From Plantactinospora sp040120695 (GTDB lineage: Bacteria > Actinomycetota > Actinomycetes > Mycobacteriales > Micromonosporaceae), in contig NZ_JBEEAC010000017.1 in NCBI RefSeq assembly GCF_040120695.1, positions 94,229-158,228 on the forward strand: DNA of 64,000 nt, given 5' to 3'. Below the pieces are notes generated by a model. The model saw nothing but the letters and a program-made list of their open reading frames with translations. It searched no databases and was not told the origin of the DNA. Of the stretch, positions 36,370 to 45,709 are shown piece by piece. The stretch's first letter is position 1; every line of letters begins with the position of its first letter. A program made the position numbers and the translations under genes.

Positions 36370-37608
36370 GTGACCCAAGACGTCGAGCACCTGCTGCGCA
36401 CCGAGGCGCCGCAGGTCCTCGGCGCGCTGGTGCGGCGCTTCGGCCACTTCGACATCGCCGAGGACGCGGTACAGGAGGCCCTGCTCGTCGCCAGCAGGAC
36501 ATGGCCGACGGACGGGGTACCGGAGAACCCGCGCAGCTGGCTGGTCCGGATCGGGTACCGGCGGATGGTCGACCTGCTCCGCACCGACCAGGCCCGACGC
36601 CGCCGCGAGCGACACGCCGGCATGAGCGAGCTGGCGATGCGGGATCCGACCCGCCAGGCGGGTCCTGCGCGGGAGACCGACGACAGTCTCACGCTCCTGC
36701 TGCTGTGCTGCCACCCCGCACTGAGCCCGACCTCCCAGGTGGCGCTCACCCTGCGCGCGGTCGGCGGTCTGACGACCACGGAGATCGCACACGCCTACGG
36801 GACGACCGAGAACACCATGGGCGCCCGGATCAGCCGTGCCAAGCAGCAACTGGCCCGGGCCGGCGCCCGGTTCACCCCGCCGACCGACGCCGACCGCGCC
36901 AGCCGGATGGGGGCCGTCATGCAGGTGCTCTACCTGATCTTCAACGAGGGCTACACCGCCTCCACCGGAGACGAACTCACCCGCGTCGACCTGACCCGCG
37001 AGGCAATCCGGTTGGCCCGCATGCTCCGTGACTCCGTGCCGGACGACCCCGAGGTAACCGGACTGCTCGCCCTGATGCTGCTCACCGAGTCGCGGCGCAC
37101 CGCCCGCACCGACGGCCACGAGTTGGTGCCGCTGGAGGAGCAGGACCGGACACGGTGGGATCCGGAACTGATCCGCGAGGGCACGGAGCTGATCGACAGC
37201 GTCTGGCGGCGGCGCGAGGTCGGCCCGTACCAGTTGCAGGCGGCGATCGCGGCCGTGCACGCCGCAGCCGCGTCGCCGGACCGGACGGACTGGCCGCAGA
37301 TCGCCGCCCTGTACCTGGGACTCGAACGACTCACTCCGACCGCGCCGGTACGGCTGAGCCGGGTGGTCGCGGTCGCGCACGCGTACGGGCCGGCCCGAGG
37401 GCTGGCCCTGCTCGACGACCTCAACCGGCGGCACCACCTGGACGAGGAGCCGCTGACCCGGCAACGCGAACGTGCGATCCGCGCACATCTGCTCGAGATG
37501 ACCGGTGACCCGGCCGGCGCGGCGGCGCGGTACCGCGAAGCGGCCGCCCTGACCCAGAACCAGGTCGAACGGCGATATCTCCAACGCCGGGCCCACCGCC
37601 TCGACTGA
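36370..37608 (+). CDS. ECF sigma factor with C-terminal TPR-like extension (ECF42-like)
   Basis: About 412 residues from a GTG at 36370; an earlier GTG lies at 36298. Sigma region 2 is at about 10-75 (GHFDIAEDAVQEALLVASRTWP, NPRSWLVRIGYRRMVDLLR). Region 4 is at about 105-170 (LTTTEIAHAYGTTENTMGARISRAK). The 200-residue helical C-terminal extension contains YLIFNEGY and LEEQDRTRWD, typical of the ECF42 (DUF6596) group. With the DGPF gene upstream this is the standard ECF42 pair. No anti-sigma gene is seen, and the extension may regulate activity. Confidence 0.93.
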   Translation: MTQDVEHLLRTEAPQVLGALVRRFGHFDIAEDAVQEALLVASRTWPTDGVPENPRSWLVRIGYRRMVDLLRTDQARRRRERHAGMSELAMRDPTRQAGPARETDDSLTLLLLCCHPALSPTSQVALTLRAVGGLTTTEIAHAYGTTENTMGARISRAKQQLARAGARFTPPTDADRASRMGAVMQVLYLIFNEGYTASTGDELTRVDLTREAIRLARMLRDSVPDDPEVTGLLALMLLTESRRTARTDGHELVPLEEQDRTRWDPELIREGTELIDSVWRRREVGPYQLQAAIAAVHAAAASPDRTDWPQIAALYLGLERLTPTAPVRLSRVVAVAHAYGPARGLALLDDLNRRHHLDEEPLTRQRERAIRAHLLEMTGDPAGAAARYREAAALTQNQVERRYLQRRAHRLD

Positions 37609-37646
37609 CCGACCCGCGGCCGACGGCCGGGATGCCGCAGGGCGGT

Positions 37647-38468
37647 TCAGGCGACGAGCAGGCGAAGACCGAGCTCTGCCGTGTCGAGGGCGAGGAGGTC
37701 GCGGTTGCGCTCGGCCCACCGGCCGGAGGCGAGGTCTTCGCGGAGAGTGCTGACTGCCCGTTGCTCAGCCTGCGGTCCGACCCTGGTCCATACCGAAACC
37801 GCGCGCCGGACATGCTCCTCCAGGTACGCCTCGGGCCGGCGCCAGTACGCTTCGAAGAAGCCGTCAGCGCAGTCCCAGGGGACCGGCACCGGCTCCGCAC
37901 GTCCACCGATCGCGTGCGTCAGGTCGGCCAGGGAGGGCCAGCCGACGAGGAGGTCTGCGAACTCGGGCAGGTAGTCGCGGGTGAGCCAGAACCGCTGACG
38001 CCAGCCGGTGTCATCGGCGTCGTAGGTGAACACCACCACCCGGCGGGCCACACGCCGCATCTCGCGCAGCCCGGCGACCGGATCCGGCCAGTGATGGACG
38101 GTGCTGACGGCCATCGCGGCGTCGAAGGACTGGTCCTCGAACGGCAGACTCTGCGCGGCCGCCGCCACGCAGGGCGCCGCGTCCGCGGGACGCTGCGCCC
38201 GCATGACCGCCGACGGTTCCACCGCCGTGACGTCGCGGTCGGGGGGTTCGTAGGAGCCGGTACCGGCCCCGACGTTCAGCACCGATCGGGCGTCTCCCAG
38301 CGCATCCCAGATGCGCGCGGCGATCCGTGGTTCGGTGCGCCGCGTCGCCGGGTAGGCGGATCCGATGGTGTCGTACAACCGGGCACCGAACACTTCAAGC
38401 TGTTCTTCCGGCGTCGTCCTGATACCCATTGCGCGCGCCTCCAGTTCCCTGTCTATGGCCGTCACCAT
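37647..38468 (-). CDS. Class I SAM-dependent methyltransferase
   Basis: A 273-residue protein from an ATG at 38468. Motif I is VLNVGAGTGSYEP, then VTAVEPSAVMRAQ, then AQSLPFEDQSFDAAMAV with the Methyltransf_11 pattern and HHWPDPVAGLREMRRV. The start lies in a leader motif nearly identical to that of the CARF gene at 21148-21168. It is 94 bases downstream of an FAD oxidoreductase on the same strand; whether it belongs to the adjacent biosynthetic locus is uncertain. Confidence 0.87.
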   Translation of the reverse strand: MVTAIDRELEARAMGIRTTPEEQLEVFGARLYDTIGSAYPATRRTEPRIAARIWDALGDARSVLNVGAGTGSYEPPDRDVTAVEPSAVMRAQRPADAAPCVAAAAQSLPFEDQSFDAAMAVSTVHHWPDPVAGLREMRRVARRVVVFTYDADDTGWRQRFWLTRDYLPEFADLLVGWPSLADLTHAIGGRAEPVPVPWDCADGFFEAYWRRPEAYLEEHVRRAVSVWTRVGPQAEQRAVSTLREDLASGRWAERNRDLLALDTAELGLRLLVA

Positions 38469-38564
38469 TGAACCTTTTTCAACCTCCCCTTGCGGTCCGT
38501 CTGAGCGCAAGGTCGGACGCGGTGTGTGAGCGCCGCGCGGTTCAGGCTGAAGAAGGTTCAGTCA
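38465..38564. repeat. Dispersed leader motif, copies B (+) and C (-), facing each other
   Basis: Copy C (38485-38465, minus) is the methyltransferase start region and matches 21148-21168 at 20 of 21 positions. Copy B (38519-38564, plus) repeats 28 bases of 21123-21150 exactly, then diverges, and leads into no gene on its strand. Together B and C make a 17-base imperfect inverted repeat (15 of 17) about 60 bases apart. Confidence 0.75.
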
Positions 38565-39755
38565 GATGGACGGTCTCGACGCCACTCCAGTGCGGTACCT
38601 GCCCAGCGCAGCCGCAGCACAGTCCTCGGCGGTGAGGTGGGCGAACCGGGCCGGGTCCAGGGCGCTGGTCACCGCTTTCAGACCCTGCTCGTCGTGCATC
38701 ATGGCGGCGAGCACGCGGGCGGCTCCCGCGGCATGGGTCACCCAGATCGCCTCGGCCACCCAGAGACCGTCCGGTCCGACTCGACCGACGAGCGGCATCT
38801 TGTCGGGTGTGATGGAGAGGACCCCGGCGAAACGCCGCTCCGGGGACCAGCGGTGGGCATCGGGGAACGCCTGCAGCGCGGCGGCGATCGCCTGGTCCAG
38901 GGGGGTACTCGACCAGGGCACCTCTGCGGTCCACGTGAGATCCGGCGCCGGCACGGGATCGTGGCCGGACGTGCCGAGCCCGTCCCGGTCGCCGTGGTCG
39001 CGGGCGTAGCTGCCCAGATCTGGCCACCGGACCAGCGGAGCGGCTCGGTGCGTCCCGGTGTGGGCGGACGCGTAGACGTACGGATGGACCACGGGGACCA
39101 GAGGGAGCCGTACGCCGGCCAGCGCGGAGATCCGAGGACCCCAGATGCCACCGGCGATGACGACGTCGTCGGCCGGGAAAGTCTCCGTCGGCGTATGAAC
39201 GCCCGTGATGCGATCACCGTGCGTCCGGATGCCCGTCACGTCAGCGTTGGCCACGAACCGCGCGCCGGCGGCCCGCGCACGTGCCCTCAGTTCGGCGGTG
39301 ATGTACGTGGCGTCGGCGGCGCCGTCCAGCGGCAGGTGCAGACCGAGTCGTGCCCGTGCACCGTCCACCATCCGCGGAGCCAGCCGGGCAGCCTCATCCG
39401 GCGCACAGAGGCGCGCGGGAATATCTGCGGAGTTCGCTTGCTCCAGCCGACGCAGGAGCCCACGGCACCCCTCCGCCGTCCATGCGATTTCGACGGCACC
39501 GGTGCTACGGAACGCCGAGCGACCGCCTCGGTCGAGCCGTCGATACAAGCGGATGGTGTCACGAGCCAGCTCGATCATGATCGGATGGTCGGCGATCATG
39601 CCGACAAATCCCGGGGCGTGGCCGGTGGAGCCGGGCAGCCGACCCGCACCCGCCCGATCGACGACGGTCACGGAGCAGTCGCCACTGAGACTGAGCTGCT
39701 CAGCGACCGCCGTACCGACAATGCCGGCACCAATGATCACAATAGAACGAGACAC
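38562..39755 (-). CDS. FAD-dependent oxidoreductase, DAO family
   Basis: A 397-residue protein from a GTG at 39755. The dinucleotide-binding N-terminus is IVIIGAGIVGTAVAEQLS, then VVDRAGAGRLPGSTGHAPG. The DAO core includes RLGLHLPLDGAADATYI and DDVVIAGGIWGP, and the C-terminus LSITPDKMPLVGRV. It should oxidise an amine or amino acid, for example a glycine- or sarcosine-like substrate. It is divergent from the N-monooxygenase operon across a compact double promoter, which suggests the same pathway. No ribosome site is seen; the transcript may be leaderless. Confidence 0.9.
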   Translation of the reverse strand: MSRSIVIIGAGIVGTAVAEQLSLSGDCSVTVVDRAGAGRLPGSTGHAPGFVGMIADHPIMIELARDTIRLYRRLDRGGRSAFRSTGAVEIAWTAEGCRGLLRRLEQANSADIPARLCAPDEAARLAPRMVDGARARLGLHLPLDGAADATYITAELRARARAAGARFVANADVTGIRTHGDRITGVHTPTETFPADDVVIAGGIWGPRISALAGVRLPLVPVVHPYVYASAHTGTHRAAPLVRWPDLGSYARDHGDRDGLGTSGHDPVPAPDLTWTAEVPWSSTPLDQAIAAALQAFPDAHRWSPERRFAGVLSITPDKMPLVGRVGPDGLWVAEAIWVTHAAGAARVLAAMMHDEQGLKAVTSALDPARFAHLTAEDCAAAALGRYRTGVASRPSI

Positions 39756-39763
39756 GGCGATGC

Positions 39764-39792
39764 ACGATAGCAATCGCCTCCAAACAAGATCA
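39764..39792 (-). promoter_or_regulatory. Candidate leaderless promoter of the FAD oxidoreductase
   Basis: Minus-strand TTGATC (39792-39787) and TATCGT (39769-39764) are 17 bases apart. Transcription should start within a few bases of the GTG at 39755, and no Shine-Dalgarno sequence is present. Confidence 0.4.
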
Positions 39793-39867
39793 ATAAAAGT
39801 CCCGCCTTTACATGCGCCATGATGATATGTCAAGCAGCTACTGGCGCCTCGATCTGATGAAACTCCC

Positions 39868-39896
39868 TTGATATGATCTACGTCCCCCCTTACATT
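39868..39896 (+). promoter_or_regulatory. Candidate promoter of the N-monooxygenase operon
   Basis: TTGATA (39868-39873) and TACATT (39891-39896) are exactly 17 bases apart in an AT-rich island. A start near 39903 gives a 64-base leader to the GTG at 39967. A TTG start at 39895 would fall inside the -10 box, so it is unlikely. Confidence 0.5.
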
Positions 39897-39966
39897 GATC
39901 GATGTCCGCCAGGATGGGCGGCTAGACGGCCCGCATGCCGTCGAGTTGATCACGGGGGAAGTAACG

Positions 39967-41319
39967 GTGGATCATGTCCACGATCAGGTGACCGCGACGG
40001 TCGACGGCATTCCGATCTTCGACGTTGTCGGCATTGGATTCGGCCCAGCGAATATTGCGCTCGCTGTTGCGCATGCCGAGGCTGGCGGCACGGAGTCGAT
40101 GCATTTTCTGGAGGCAAACTCCGGGCCTGCGTGGCAACCGGGAATGCTGATGGAGGGCACCGACATCCAGCACAACCCGCTGCGCGATTTCATCACTCCC
40201 AAGAATCCCTGCAGTCCTTTCGGGTTCCTCAGCTATCTGAAGGCCAACAATCGGCTGTTCCACTTCCTCAACCTCGACTCTCCCTATCCGCCCCGATCCG
40301 ATTACGCCCGCTACGTGTCCTGGGTGGCAGACCACTTCGCCAGCCAGGTCTCCTACAACACGCAGGCGACCTCTATCGCGCTGGGCAGGCTACGGGACCC
40401 CGCCACCGGGCGCCGCCTGGTCCGCGTCAGCACTGAATCCGGCGACATCCTCGGGCGGGCGCTATCCTTCGCACCGGGACGGTCGGCGAACATTCCGGAA
40501 CCGTTCGCGAAGCTCCTCGGAGATCGGATATTTCATTTCACGGAATACGTGCAGCGACGTGACGGGTGGCGAAAGGACAAGAAGCCGGCGAGCGTGGCGG
40601 TGATCGGCGCGAGTCAAAGTGCCGTCGAAATCCTCCTTGACCTCCACGCAACGTTCCCCGACACCAGGATCAACAGCGTGTTTCGAGCCTTCAGCTATGT
40701 GCTGAAAGACACCAGCCCTTTCACCGAGGATCTACTCTTCCCCAGCCACACGGACTACTTCTACCAGGCGTCTCCGGAGTCGAAGAAGGCCCTTACCGAG
40801 CAGGTACGGAGAAGCAACTACAGCTCGGTCGACCACGACGTTCTGAAGCACCTGTACTTCCTCCGGTACGAGCAGGCGGTCCGTGGCGACGAATCGATCT
40901 CCGTGCGGAACAACACCGACGTGCTGGAGGCCGCCTGGCATGGTGACCAGATCCGGATACAGCTGCTGGACCGGCACACCGGCGACGCCGACGCACTCGA
41001 CGTGGACGCCGTGGTGCTCGCCACCGGATTCCGCAACTTCGGTGTCGGTGAGCACGAGGAAGTTTCTCATCCGTTGATGCGTGACCTGTACGGTCGCTAC
41101 GAGAAGAATCCCGACGGAACCTTGCGGGTCACTCGTGACTACCAGCTCGTTCCCACTGCGGCTGACGCCGACGCACCGCCGATCTTCCTCAACGGTCTCT
41201 GCGAGTCGACCCATGGACTTGGCGACGCCGGCTCGTTCAGCCTGCTGTCGTACCGGGCGTTCGACATCCACCGCACACTGACCGCCGCGGTGAGCGGGCG
41301 CGCACTCACCGACCTCTGA
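39967..41319 (+). CDS. Flavin N-monooxygenase, lysine/ornithine N-hydroxylase family
   Basis: About 450 residues from a GTG with GGGGGAA upstream. The FAD motif is DVVGIGFGPANIALAVA. The family segment MLMEGTDIQHNPLRDFITP, the NADPH motif VAVIGASQSAVEILLDL and the C-terminal LATGFR and LCESTHGLGDAGSFSLLSYRA follow the SidA/IucD/PvdA pattern at normal length. It should hydroxylate the side-chain amine of lysine, ornithine or a related diamine using NADPH and oxygen. It is the first gene of a seven-gene operon; its product would be the first intermediate. Confidence 0.92.
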   Translation: MDHVHDQVTATVDGIPIFDVVGIGFGPANIALAVAHAEAGGTESMHFLEANSGPAWQPGMLMEGTDIQHNPLRDFITPKNPCSPFGFLSYLKANNRLFHFLNLDSPYPPRSDYARYVSWVADHFASQVSYNTQATSIALGRLRDPATGRRLVRVSTESGDILGRALSFAPGRSANIPEPFAKLLGDRIFHFTEYVQRRDGWRKDKKPASVAVIGASQSAVEILLDLHATFPDTRINSVFRAFSYVLKDTSPFTEDLLFPSHTDYFYQASPESKKALTEQVRRSNYSSVDHDVLKHLYFLRYEQAVRGDESISVRNNTDVLEAAWHGDQIRIQLLDRHTGDADALDVDAVVLATGFRNFGVGEHEEVSHPLMRDLYGRYEKNPDGTLRVTRDYQLVPTAADADAPPIFLNGLCESTHGLGDAGSFSLLSYRAFDIHRTLTAAVSGRALTDL

Positions 41320-41331
41320 CCGGAGTTCCTC

Positions 41332-41787
41332 ATGTTTGTGGCGCAGTTCAACATCTCGAAGGAACGCTATCAACTCGACCACCCGGTCATGAGTGACTTC
41401 ATGGCCAGCCTGGATCCGGTCAACGGGGCCGCCGACGAGTGGGACGGGTTCGTCTGGCGGTTGCACGACGAAAGCGGCAACGCCACCGCCATCCGGGCCT
41501 TCGACGACCCGACGATCATCTTCAATCTATCGGTCTGGCGCACTGTCGAGCAGCTCAAGGAGTTCGTGTACCGGTCAGCTCACGCGAACGTGCTCCGCCG
41601 ACGCCGTGAGTGGTTCGAGGTGATACCCGAGCGCAGCTACGTCCTCTGGTGGGTCGACGAGTCCGGGTTTCCCACATTGGACGAGGCCAAGGCGCGGTTG
41701 CGGCACCTGCAGGAGCATGGCCCCACGCCGTACGCTTTCACCTTCGACCGAGTCCCGGCCGTGCGCCCGGGTAGTGGCGATGCCTAG
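41332..41787 (+). CDS. DUF3291 protein
   Basis: A 151-residue protein with the DUF3291 pattern: VAQFNISKERY, then FVWRLHDESGNATAIRAFDD, then FNLSVWRTVEQLKEFVYRSA and YVLWWVDESGFPT. This is a dimeric ferredoxin-like fold related to antibiotic-monooxygenase domains. It follows the N-monooxygenase by 12 bases and overlaps the next gene by 8. It may bind or transform the hydroxylated intermediate; the role is unproven. Confidence 0.88.
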   Translation: MFVAQFNISKERYQLDHPVMSDFMASLDPVNGAADEWDGFVWRLHDESGNATAIRAFDDPTIIFNLSVWRTVEQLKEFVYRSAHANVLRRRREWFEVIPERSYVLWWVDESGFPTLDEAKARLRHLQEHGPTPYAFTFDRVPAVRPGSGDA

Positions 41788-42466
41788 CCGATCCTATCCG
41801 TATCTGACCGACGGATACCGCAGCAGTGATCCGGACCAGGTGCTTCACCTGATCGACCAGTTCCCCCTGGCAACGCTCCTGCCCGAGGACCGCGCAGACC
41901 GCAGTGTCACGTTCCTTCCGGTGATCATCGACCCGCACCATGACGCTCAGCCGGCGCTTCTCGGGCACCTCGACAAGAGCAACCCCTTCCATCCGATTCT
42001 CGACGGTGGACGCGTACGCGCCATCTTCCACGGGCCGAACGGTTACATCTCCCCTGCGGACTACGTGACGGAGCAGTTCCCTACCTGGAACTACGCAGTC
42101 GCACAGGTAGTCGGAGTGAGCACGCTGATCGACGAGCCCGATGTCAAGCTCCAGCACCTCGCACTAATGATCGAGGTGCTGGAGAGCGGGCATGGCACGA
42201 CATACCGGTTCGACCCAGAGGCACACGTCCTCGACGGCCTGCTGGCCCGCATCACGTTCTTCCGGCTCGTCGTCGATTCCATGGATGCCACCTTCAAGTT
42301 TTCACAGGACAAGGTGTTCGGGGACCGCCTCGGCGCGTATCGAGGCCTGCTGAACCGCCTCCATGCCCGGCAGGAGCGTGCGGTCACCCGTTTCGCCGAG
42401 GACGTCGCCCAGACTGGTCAACGCCGCCCCGCGAAGCCACAGGAGACCCGGGAGAGCAAAGAATGA
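41780..42466 (+). CDS. PaiB-like FMN-binding split-barrel protein
   Basis: A 228-residue protein from an ATG inside the DUF3291 gene end (ATGCCTAG overlap). PaiB-type features are FPLATLLPED, LLGHLDKSNPFHPIL, AIFHGPNGYISPADYV and PTWNYAVAQVVGV. PaiB homologues are called negative regulators but are FMN-binding proteins. Inside a metabolic operon an oxidoreductase role on the N-hydroxylated product is as likely. It overlaps the next start as ATGA. Confidence 0.87.
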   Translation: MPSRSYPYLTDGYRSSDPDQVLHLIDQFPLATLLPEDRADRSVTFLPVIIDPHHDAQPALLGHLDKSNPFHPILDGGRVRAIFHGPNGYISPADYVTEQFPTWNYAVAQVVGVSTLIDEPDVKLQHLALMIEVLESGHGTTYRFDPEAHVLDGLLARITFFRLVVDSMDATFKFSQDKVFGDRLGAYRGLLNRLHARQERAVTRFAEDVAQTGQRRPAKPQETRESKE

Positions 42467-43515
42467 CGCAAACAGCAGCCCGTCCGCCCAACACCCCCGT
42501 CGAGGTGCACGACAACATACTCGGGGCAATCGGCAATACCCCCATCGTGCGCCTCAACCGCGTAGTCGAGGGTGTCGGCGCGCGGGTGTTCGCAAAACTT
42601 GAGTTCATGAATCCCGGCGGTTCCATCAAGGACCGTATCGGCGCCTGGCTGCTGGAGGACGCCGAGCGGCGCGGTGTGCTCCGGCCCGGCGGGTTGGTCG
42701 TGGAGGGTACCGGGGGCAACACCGGAATCGGCCTGGCCATGGCTGCCGCCGTGAAGGGCTACGAATGCGTCTTCACCGTCCCGGACAAGATGTCCGAGGT
42801 GAAGATCAAGGTGCTGCGTTCACTCGGCGCACGCGTGGTCGTCACACCGACGGTCCCCCCGTCGGATCCACGCAACTACTGCAACGAGGCGCGCCGGATC
42901 GCCGCGGCCAGGCCTGGCTCGGTCTACATCGACCAGTACAACAACCTGGCGAACCGGGAATACCATTACCGGCACACCGGGCCCGAGATCATCCGTCAGC
43001 TGCCGCAGGTGGATGTCCTGGTAGCCGGGCTCGGCACCGGCGGGACGCTGTGCGGCACCGGAAGGGCCCTCAAGGAGTACAGGCCGGACATCAGGGTCAT
43101 CGGTGTGGATCCCTATGGTTCGGTCCTTCATGAGGCGTACCGCACAGGCGTGATGGGCACACCGGCGCCCTATCTCATCGAGGGCATCGGCAAGGACTGC
43201 ATCCCGTCGAACATCGACTTCGGGCTCATCGACGACGTGGTGCGGGTAGGTGACCGCGAGTCCTTCCTGATGACGCGAAGCCTCCTCAGGCGAGAGGGAA
43301 TCTACGCCGGCGTCTCGTCAGGCGCGGCGGTGGTCGGTGCCTCCCGCTGGATCCGGGGAGCCGGAGCGCACCTGTCCGGGCAAACGGTTGTCGTCATCCT
43401 TCCGGACAGCGGCAGCCGCTACGTCACAAAGGCGTACGACGACGAATGGATGGCGGCGCAGGGCTTACTGGACGAGGAACCCGAGGTGGGCGAAGGGCGG
43501 CCGAGCGATGACTGA
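42463..43515 (+). CDS. PLP-dependent cysteine synthase-like beta-substitution enzyme
   Basis: A 350-residue fold-type II enzyme. The PLP lysine lies in NPGGSIKDRIG, the substrate loop in EGTGGNTGIGLA, the phosphate loop in GLGTGGTLCGTG, and VSSGAAVVGA lies near the C-terminus. It aligns with CysK/CBS-type proteins. In operons like this such enzymes often join a nitrogen, sulfur or oxygen nucleophile to an activated serine (compare SbnA and DcsD). Here the hydroxylamine made upstream could be the nucleophile; that is inference. It overlaps the next gene by 8 bases. Confidence 0.9.
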   Translation: MTQTAARPPNTPVEVHDNILGAIGNTPIVRLNRVVEGVGARVFAKLEFMNPGGSIKDRIGAWLLEDAERRGVLRPGGLVVEGTGGNTGIGLAMAAAVKGYECVFTVPDKMSEVKIKVLRSLGARVVVTPTVPPSDPRNYCNEARRIAAARPGSVYIDQYNNLANREYHYRHTGPEIIRQLPQVDVLVAGLGTGGTLCGTGRALKEYRPDIRVIGVDPYGSVLHEAYRTGVMGTPAPYLIEGIGKDCIPSNIDFGLIDDVVRVGDRESFLMTRSLLRREGIYAGVSSGAAVVGASRWIRGAGAHLSGQTVVVILPDSGSRYVTKAYDDEWMAAQGLLDEEPEVGEGRPSDD

Positions 43516-44395
43516 GTGGACCGCTGTGGAACGGGTCGACGGGATCAGCCGACGAGACTTCTACGGGGAGTACGTCACAAAGGGACGGCCGGTCGTCGTG
43601 CGCGGCATGATGTCGCAGTGGCGGGCGCTCGACTGGGGCGTCGACTACTTCCGCCAGCACACCTCTCCGGCGCCGTTGGGTGTCAAGAAGGGCAACGTCG
43701 CCGAAGGCAGGCGAGAGCAGGTCACGCTCGCTGGATACACGGAAGCGCTCGAGGCCTACGAGGCCGGGCTTGAGGGCGGCGAGCCGGTCGAGATGCCGGG
43801 CTACCTGCACGACGTTCCCCTGTTCCGGTCCTTCCCGGACCTGGTGCGAGACGTGCAGCCCTTCCCGTCGGACCTCCTTCCCAGCTGGTACAGGCGCAAC
43901 TGGCCGGAGTACGTCCAGTACTTCATGGGACCGACCGGCAGCGTCACGCCGCTGCACTTCGACACGCTGCTGACCAACAACCTGTTCTTCCACATCGCCG
44001 GCCGCAAACAGTTCACTCTGATCCCGGCCGGCCAGCGCAAGATCTGTTACACCTATGGTTGGCGGTGGGCACGCTTCGACCCCACGGCGCCCGACTACCA
44101 GAAATTCCCCAGGTCGACCGCCACCACACCGGTCACCGTCGTTCTCGAACCCGGCGAGGTGCTCTACATGCCGCCGGGCACGCTACATCACGTCCGCAAC
44201 CTGTCGATGACGATCTCCTTCAACATCGACTGGCACACCGCTGCCAGCGCCCTGTCGGGAATGGCTAGCGTCCTGCGGGGAGCGCCACTCAAGAACGGCT
44301 ACTACAACGCGCTGTCGTTCGCGGGGGTCGGGATCGGAATCCCGTCGCAGTACGTGTTCCCGCTCTACAAGTCCTACCTCACCTACGTCAGCTGA
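43508..44395 (+). CDS. Cupin_8/JmjC-like Fe(II) oxygenase
   Basis: A 295-residue protein from an ATG inside the preceding gene end. Cupin_8 features are RPVVVRGMMSQWRALDWG near the N-terminus and the iron-binding SVTPLHFDTLLTNNLFFHIAGRKQFTLIP (H-x-D). The distal half EVLYMPPGTLHHVRNLSMTISFNI carries the second histidine. It should hydroxylate a carbon or nitrogen using 2-oxoglutarate. In this operon the substrate is probably a pathway amino acid. Confidence 0.9.
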   Translation: MTEWTAVERVDGISRRDFYGEYVTKGRPVVVRGMMSQWRALDWGVDYFRQHTSPAPLGVKKGNVAEGRREQVTLAGYTEALEAYEAGLEGGEPVEMPGYLHDVPLFRSFPDLVRDVQPFPSDLLPSWYRRNWPEYVQYFMGPTGSVTPLHFDTLLTNNLFFHIAGRKQFTLIPAGQRKICYTYGWRWARFDPTAPDYQKFPRSTATTPVTVVLEPGEVLYMPPGTLHHVRNLSMTISFNIDWHTAASALSGMASVLRGAPLKNGYYNALSFAGVGIGIPSQYVFPLYKSYLTYVS

Positions 44396-44419
44396 GACAC
44401 ATCCACGGGGGGCGGCACA

Positions 44420-45709
44420 ATGACCCAGGCACGCACGGTCGACCGACCGGCAACGGATCTGGAGAACCTCGAGTCAGAAGTGCGCAGCTACTGCCGGACG
44501 TGGACGGCCACGTTCGTCCGGGCGGTCGGGGACCGCATCGTCGATTCGGACGGCCGTTCCTACCTCGACTTCTTCATGGGCGCGGGGGCGCTCAACTACG
44601 GCCATTCCAACCGACACCTGCGCAGGCGGTTGATCGACTATCTCAACGACGACGGTATCGTGCACGGCCTCGACGTCATGACCGAAGCGAAGGCGACTTT
44701 CCTGCACACGCTACGCGAGCGGCTGCTCGTTCCGCGAAGGCTCGACTACAAGGTCCAGTTCACCGGCCCGACGGGGGCGAACTCGGTCGAGGCCGCACTC
44801 AAGCTCGCCCGCAAGGTGACCGGCCGGCGCACGGTCGTCGCCTTCACCAGGTCCTTCCACGGGATGAGCCTGGGTGCACTGGCTGCCACCGCAAACGCGG
44901 ACAAGCGTGCCGCCGCCGGAGTGCCGCTCGAACACGTACTGCGACTGCCCTACGAGAGGTTCGGTGGACATGGCGTCTGCGGTCTCGACCTCCTGGAGGA
45001 CCTGATCGGCTGCGCTGGTAGTGGCGTCGAGCTCCCTGCGGCGGTGATCGTGGAGACCGTCCAGGGCGAGGGCGGCGTCAACGTCGCCAGCCCTTCGTGG
45101 CTGCAACGGCTTGCCGAGATCTGCGCCCGGTTCGGCGTCCTGCTCATCGTCGACGACATACAAGCCGGATGCGGTCGCACCGGCCCCTTCTTCAGCTTCG
45201 AACCCAGCGGCATCGTGCCGGACATCGTCTGCCTGTCGAAGTCGCTGAGCGGATTCGGGCTGCCGATGGCGGTCACGCTCTTCCGACGAGAGCTGGACGT
45301 GTGGCGGCCCGGCGAGCACAACGGGACCTTCCGCGGCAGCGGACCGGCGTTCGTCACCGCGACCGAGGCGCTGGAGCGGTACTGGAGCAACGACGAACTG
45401 GCGCGGGCTACGGCGGAGAAGGAGGAGCCGGTCGCCGTCCGGCTCCGGGATCTCGCACAGGCCTTTCCCCATCTCGGTGTCACCTACCGCGGTCGCGGTC
45501 TCTTCTGGGGCGTTGAGTTCGGCCGTCCCGGCGTCGCGACGGAGGTGAGTCGGCAGGCTTTCGACCTGGGTCTCCTGGTGGAGACAGCAGGGGCATCCGA
45601 CGAGGTCGTGAAGCTCCTGCCGTCGCTGCTGATCCAGGAGTCCGATCTCGTCGAGGGCCTGGAGATCCTCCACGAGGCCACCCGGCGCGTCGCGGGCAGC
45701 GCCGCGTGA
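44420..45709 (+). CDS. Class III aminotransferase, diaminobutyrate/EctB-like
   Basis: A 429-residue PLP enzyme. The family pattern includes YLDFFMGAGALNYGHSN, FTGPTGANSVEAALKLARK, FHGMSLGALAATAN, IVDDIQAGCGRTGPFFSFE and the PLP-lysine segment CLSKSLSGFGLPMAV. It resembles diaminobutyrate--2-oxoglutarate aminotransferase, so it may make or consume 2,4-diaminobutyrate or a similar omega-amino acid. Its TGA overlaps the GTG of the fusion gene. Confidence 0.92.
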   Translation: MTQARTVDRPATDLENLESEVRSYCRTWTATFVRAVGDRIVDSDGRSYLDFFMGAGALNYGHSNRHLRRRLIDYLNDDGIVHGLDVMTEAKATFLHTLRERLLVPRRLDYKVQFTGPTGANSVEAALKLARKVTGRRTVVAFTRSFHGMSLGALAATANADKRAAAGVPLEHVLRLPYERFGGHGVCGLDLLEDLIGCAGSGVELPAAVIVETVQGEGGVNVASPSWLQRLAEICARFGVLLIVDDIQAGCGRTGPFFSFEPSGIVPDIVCLSKSLSGFGLPMAVTLFRRELDVWRPGEHNGTFRGSGPAFVTATEALERYWSNDELARATAEKEEPVAVRLRDLAQAFPHLGVTYRGRGLFWGVEFGRPGVATEVSRQAFDLGLLVETAGASDEVVKLLPSLLIQESDLVEGLEILHEATRRVAGSAA

